From Synergistales bacterium (GTDB lineage Bacteria > Synergistota > Synergistia > Synergistales > Aminobacteriaceae), in assembly GCA_026002715.1 (NCBI GenBank), contig BOCC01000087.1, forward strand, positions 1 to 9,507: a stretch of 9,507 bases of DNA, given 5' to 3'. This document shows positions 7,338 through 9,507 of the stretch, one piece after another. A program made the position numbers and the translations under genes. Below the pieces are notes generated by a model. The model did no database searches, was not told where the DNA came from, and was given only the letters and a program-made list of their open reading frames with translations. Numbering within the stretch: the stretch's first letter is position 1; each line of letters begins with the position of its first letter.

Positions 7338-7841
7338 CTAAACGACGTCCCGCCCGTCACTTTGAACAACGGGCGCGCCGCAAATCTGATTTTTCAGCTT
7401 TATCGACATAGAGATAATCATCAAAACCGCGCACACGGGGATGCTGGCCGTTATGTAGGAGTAACTCACGGCGATGTTCTGAAATTGACGTTTGGCGTTG
7501 CTTATGCAAAGCGGTACGCCGTAGACCACGAGAACGACGAGAAAGGCTATGATGACGACAGACCAGATAATCGCTATATATTTTTGGACCTTGAGCGGAA
7601 AACGCTTGATCAGAAAATCGACGTTGATTATCCTGTTCAGGCGTATCCCTACGTCGGCGCCCATAAATGAAACCCAGGCAAACAGCATCAATGAAATGTC
7701 CATTCCCCAGTTTATGGGGTATCCTACGGACCGTCCCAATGCCGACAGCAAAACCAAAGCCGTCATGACGATGAGGCCGAAAGTGGCGAGCGTCTCCTCA
7801 ATCTTACAGACCGCGCCGTAAAACTTTTTAATGGCAAGCAT
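7338..7841 (-). CDS. dctQ: TRAP transporter small permease subunit (DctQ)
   Basis: This 167-residue small membrane subunit is required with DctM for TRAP uptake. It has four hydrophobic segments, at about residues 19-38, 47-65, 87-110 and 128-146, the DctQ layout. The family's conserved central stretch is recognizable as RSVGYPINWGMDISLMLFAW (37-56) followed by VSFMGADVGIRLNRIINVDFL. The start chosen is the ATG at 7841 with GGAGG at 7853-7849, 7 nt upstream; a longer reading from a TTG at 7955 would run through the intergenic hairpin and overlap dctP, so I reject it. dctQ is separated from dctP by 100 nt holding an attenuator-like hairpin, and is followed directly by dctM. Confidence 0.92.
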   Translation of the reverse strand: MLAIKKFYGAVCKIEETLATFGLIVMTALVLLSALGRSVGYPINWGMDISLMLFAWVSFMGADVGIRLNRIINVDFLIKRFPLKVQKYIAIIWSVVIIAFLVVLVVYGVPLCISNAKRQFQNIAVSYSYITASIPVCAVLMIISMSIKLKNQICGAPVVQSDGRDVV

Positions 7842-7881
7842 ACAAGCACCTCCGATATAAAGCTCGGCAAAAAGCCGCAAT

Positions 7882-7921
7882 AAAAAGCCGCGTAACGCGA
7901 AAAAGTTTCGCGCCACGCGGC
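7882..7921 (-). terminator. Intercistronic hairpin with U tract between dctP and dctQ (attenuator)
   Basis: GCCGCGT (7887-7893) pairs with ACGCGGC (7915-7921), and CGCGAAA (7896-7902) with TTTCGCG (7906-7912). They form a 14-bp stem interrupted by one 2x2 internal loop, with a 3-nt terminal loop. On the minus strand the stem is followed at once by five Ts (7886-7882) and, a little later, a second run of five Ts. This is an intrinsic terminator shape lying 20 nt after the dctP stop. Because dctQM and ugd have no clear promoter of their own, partial read-through is likely. Binding proteins are usually needed in excess over membrane subunits, and this would achieve it. The hairpin may also protect the 3' end of dctP mRNA. 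Confidence 0.8.
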
Positions 7922-7941
7922 GGGCAAACGCCAGCGTTAGG

Positions 7942-8943
7942 TCAGTTCTTGCCAATCTCCTTGTAAATCTGCTCTCTCAGAGCCGTAAACCCCAAAACGT
8001 CGTAGGCTTTCTTGGCCGCTTCTTTGAACGCCGCCACGTCAACCTCCACGACCTCCATGCCCTTCTCGACCATCTGGGCCTCGTACTTGTCGGAAAGCTC
8101 GATGTTCTGAGCGGAGGTAAGCTCGCCCTGCTTCGTGAACTCCTCAATAAGCAGCTTCTGGAAGGGCTCCGGGATGGTCTTGAACCACTTCTCACCGACT
8201 ATCATGCCGTTAAGGAGCTGGAAATGTCCCGTCTTGTCGATGTATTTGAGCACTTCGTAGACGCGTAAGCCCCAGTTTGCGGAATGCTGACTTTCACAGC
8301 CGTCGATGTTCTTCTGCTGAACGGCCGTGTAGACATCGGGCCAACTCATGGCTATCGGCGTAGCGCCGAGGGACTTTATGGACTCAGACCAGGCGGGGGC
8401 GCCGGGGGTGCGGATACGCAAGCCGTTGAGATCCTCGGGTTTTTTTACGGGTTTGTTTGTCATAAACTGACGCGCCCCGGCGAACCAGTTGAAAGAGAGG
8501 ACGCGAATGTCGTTTTCGTCGGCCAATTTGCGGACGCAATCTTTCCAGTAATTCGTGCCCTGCACCTTCACAAGGTCGTTGTAGTCGTCGGCGAAATACG
8601 CCACGCCGACAATGCCTATCTCCTTGACGTAGTTGGCCATGCGCCCCGCGTCCGTAACGACCGCGACATTCACGCCCTGAAGCGCCTGCTCGATGACGTC
8701 CTCGTCGCTGCCGAGCTGCGCGCTGGGGTAGACTAAAACCTTGAGTTTTCCGCCCGTACGCGCGGCAACGCGCTCGGCGATAGCGCGAAAGCCCTCGCAA
8801 TATGGATCCGAATCCGCCATCTGAGTCGAAACCCTGAGCGTGTACTCCTTGCCGTCGCCCTCAACCTCCGCGGCGAAAACCATCGGAACGAAAACCAAAG
8901 ACAGCGCCAAAACAAACATAATAGCCAAAGCTTTCCTTTTCAC
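7942..8943 (-). CDS. dctP: TRAP transporter substrate-binding protein (DctP family)
   Basis: This 333-residue periplasmic protein binds an organic acid and hands it to DctQM. Residues 1-25 form a Sec signal peptide (KRK, hydrophobic core, cleavage near VFA-A), with no lipobox Cys. DctP-family blocks follow: YTLRVSTQMADSDPYCEGF (34-52), VLVYPSAQLGSDEDVIEQALQG (69-90), RQFMTNKPVKKPEDLNGLRIRTP (158-180), and SLGATPIAMSWPDVYTAVQQKNIDGCE (191-217). R178 in LRIRTP is the position of the near-invariant Arg that grips the ligand carboxylate. W185 and W224 could add an aromatic face to the pocket, but the ligand cannot be read from the sequence. The start is GTG at 8943 with GGAGGGG at 8956-8950, 6 nt upstream. 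It is the first gene of the operon, behind a near-consensus promoter. Confidence 0.94.
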   Translation of the reverse strand: MKRKALAIMFVLALSLVFVPMVFAAEVEGDGKEYTLRVSTQMADSDPYCEGFRAIAERVAARTGGKLKVLVYPSAQLGSDEDVIEQALQGVNVAVVTDAGRMANYVKEIGIVGVAYFADDYNDLVKVQGTNYWKDCVRKLADENDIRVLSFNWFAGARQFMTNKPVKKPEDLNGLRIRTPGAPAWSESIKSLGATPIAMSWPDVYTAVQQKNIDGCESQHSANWGLRVYEVLKYIDKTGHFQLLNGMIVGEKWFKTIPEPFQKLLIEEFTKQGELTSAQNIELSDKYEAQMVEKGMEVVEVDVAAFKEAAKKAYDVLGFTALREQIYKEIGKN

Positions 8944-8984
8944 TGCGAACCCCTCCGTAAGATAAAATAATTTCTGATATTTTT

Positions 8985-9013
8985 ATTGTAGTTTTAGAAA
9001 GAGAGAGTGTCAA
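8985..9013 (-). promoter_or_regulatory. Sigma-70 promoter of the dctPQM-ugd operon
   Basis: On the minus strand the -35 box TTGACA (9013-9008) is a perfect consensus, followed by exactly 17 nt and the -10 box TACAAT (8990-8985). Initiation near 8978 would give a leader of about 35 nt to the GTG at 8943, with the ribosome site within it. No operator palindrome is evident around it. Confidence 0.75.
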
Positions 9014-9037
9014 CGCGCCGAGCTGATATTTTTCAAT

Positions 9038-9120
9038 ATGACTATAGGATTCTTCAGGAACACCTCAAAATTTGCGCGCCCCTACGTTTGGATTACGTCC
9101 TGAGTAAACCCTATAGTCAT
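9038..9120. repeat. Imperfect inverted repeat 1
   Basis: ATGACTATAGG (9038-9048) and CCTATAGTCAT (9110-9120) are perfect 11-bp arms. Further in, TCAGGA (9054-9059) pairs with TCCTGA (9098-9103) after a short mismatch, so each arm is about 22 bp around a 38-nt centre. It lies upstream of the dctP promoter and contains no convincing reading frame. It has the shape of a small palindromic mobile repeat (MITE or REP-like), or of a DNA structure, but no copy elsewhere can be checked here. Confidence 0.7.
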
Positions 9121-9179
9121 GATTTACAATCGCCCCAAGAAAATGAATTGCGGGGGGCGATGAATTCTTGGTAAATCAT
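9119..9179. repeat. Inverted repeat 2 with crossing inner arms
   Basis: The outer arms ATGATTTAC (9119-9127) and GTAAATCAT (9171-9179) are perfect. Inside, ATCGCCCC (9129-9136) matches GGGGCGAT (9154-9161), and CCAAGAA (9135-9141) matches TTCTTGG (9165-9171). These two inner pairs cross, so they must be alternatives or form a pseudoknot. This element directly abuts repeat 1, sharing two bases, and both have ATGA...TCAT ends. No U tract follows on either strand. Confidence 0.7.
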
Positions 9180-9198
9180 TAGGCATTTGAGTATATTT

Positions 9199-9242
9199 CC
9201 GCGCTTCAGCCGAGAGGCTCCTTTGTCATGCGAGGAGCGCGG
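9199..9242 (-). terminator. GC-rich hairpin after the Rpn-like gene, possible terminator
   Basis: CCGCGCT (9199-9205) and AGCGCGG (9236-9242) are perfect arms starting 2 nt beyond the stop codon of the gene to the right. An alternative inner pairing, GCTCCT (9217-9222) with AGGAGC (9233-9238), also exists. The minus strand continues AAATATACTC, so there is no proper U tract. It may end transcription weakly or stabilize the 3' end, or belong to the repeat cluster. Confidence 0.4.
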
Positions 9243-9244
9243 TG

Positions 9245-9507
9245 TCAGTTCGCCAAGGCTTGAATTTTATCAGCAGGCAACCCTGAACTCTTGGCTATGA
9301 CGTCCAACGCTACTCCGTTAGCTAACAGATTTCTGGCAATTTCGAGTTTGCCCTGCTCCATGCCGCGCTCCATGCCTTTTTCCATGCCCTTTTCCATGCC
9401 GCGCTGTTCAGCCTCGGCGGTCTCGTCTTTGGTAAGCAACGATATGTACATAGCTTTTCCCTCCTTAGCATATTGCAACAGAATTTTCTTATATTCAGTC
9501 AATATCT
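9245..9507 (-). CDS. C-terminal part of an Rpn/PD-(D/E)XK nuclease-family 'transposase'-like protein (partial)
   Basis: Only the 3' end of this gene is in the window; its frame stays open to the right edge, so the N-terminus, which would hold any nuclease domain, is missing. The visible part has a helical stretch (EYKKILLQYAKEGKAM), then four GME(K/R/Q) units at 9400-9350, encoded by a 12-bp repeat, then LEIARNLLANGVALDVIAKSSGLPADKIQAL. This charged repeat plus ARNLL...G...IA..SGL..DKI tail is characteristic of Rpn/YhgA-like proteins, which promote RecA-independent recombination in E. coli, and of related conserved proteins that are often multicopy. A TTG at 9502 could start an 85-residue protein but has no visible ribosome site. 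With the catalytic half out of view, the family call is moderate. Confidence 0.6.
   Translation of the reverse strand, partial: ILTEYKKILLQYAKEGKAMYISLLTKDETAEAEQRGMEKGMEKGMERGMEQGKLEIARNLLANGVALDVIAKSSGLPADKIQALAN
9350..9400 (-). repeat. 12-bp coding tandem repeat (GMEK/GMER/GMEQ)
   Basis: Four imperfect 12-bp units code for GMEK, GMEK, GMER and GMEQ. The unit is a multiple of three, so gain or loss of copies keeps the frame and changes the length of a charged linker or coiled-coil segment. Confidence 0.8.

Noticed and set aside
7325..7369. A TTG-started N-terminal extension of 15 residues on DctM
   Set aside because: It overlaps the end of dctQ, while the GTG at 7324 has GAGGGGG six nt upstream and the usual N-terminus.
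6954..7670. A 238-codon open frame on the plus strand
   Set aside because: It is antisense to dctM and dctQ, which are clear family members, and its product looks like no known protein.
7842..7955. A TTG-started N-terminal extension of 38 residues on DctQ
   Set aside because: It would cross the terminator-like hairpin and overlap dctP; the ATG at 7841 has a GGAGG at proper spacing and gives the normal family length.

Overview
The window reads as a piece of a bacterial chromosome of fairly high GC content that carries nutrient-uptake operons, with mobile or repetitive DNA at both ends. The best guess for the host is an anaerobic, amino-acid-fermenting Gram-negative such as a member of the Synergistota. 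This rests on an amino-acid-type ABC importer next to an AbgB-like M20 hydrolase, a TRAP carboxylate importer, binding proteins with plain Sec signal peptides and no lipobox, and frequent GTG/TTG starts. It is an inference from gene content, not a phylogenetic result.

Left edge (1-633, + strand): the AT-rich 3' part of an ISAs1-family transposase. It lacks one codon in its catalytic helix and has a frameshift near 504, so it is a relic. Between it and the next gene (634-816) lie a near-consensus sigma-70 promoter, a perfect 9-4-9 palindrome over the -10 box, and a tract of AAGT tetranucleotide repeats in the presumed leader.

Operon 1 (817-4589, + strand): a family 3 periplasmic binding protein, a HisM/GlnP-type permease, a GlnQ/HisP-type ATPase and an AbgB-type amidohydrolase. 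The genes are tightly spaced, and the ATPase start lies inside the permease gene. The simplest reading is import of an N-acylated or otherwise conjugated amino acid, followed by cytoplasmic cleavage. The binding protein keeps the carboxylate-binding Arg but has Ser where the alpha-ammonium-binding Asp is expected, which fits a blocked amino group. A hairpin at 4593-4618 separates this operon from the converging one.

Operon 2 (9013 to 4659, - strand): a TTGACA-17-TACAAT promoter drives dctP (TRAP binding protein), dctQ and dctM (small and large membrane subunits) and then ugd (UDP-glucose 6-dehydrogenase), only 32 nt behind dctM. A strong hairpin with a U tract lies between dctP and dctQ and probably lets the binding protein be made in excess over the membrane parts.

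Right edge (9014-9507): a non-coding stretch with two abutting inverted repeats whose outer ends are ATGA...TCAT, the second with crossing (pseudoknot-capable) inner arms, and a third GC-rich hairpin. Beyond these is the C-terminal end of a gene resembling the Rpn/PD-(D/E)XK 'transposase' family, with a 12-bp repeat coding for GME(K/R/Q).

No tRNA, rRNA or CRISPR array was seen. The main candidates for something new are the conjugate-importing operon 1 with its SSR and operator leader, the ugd-TRAP linkage, and the inverted-repeat cluster.
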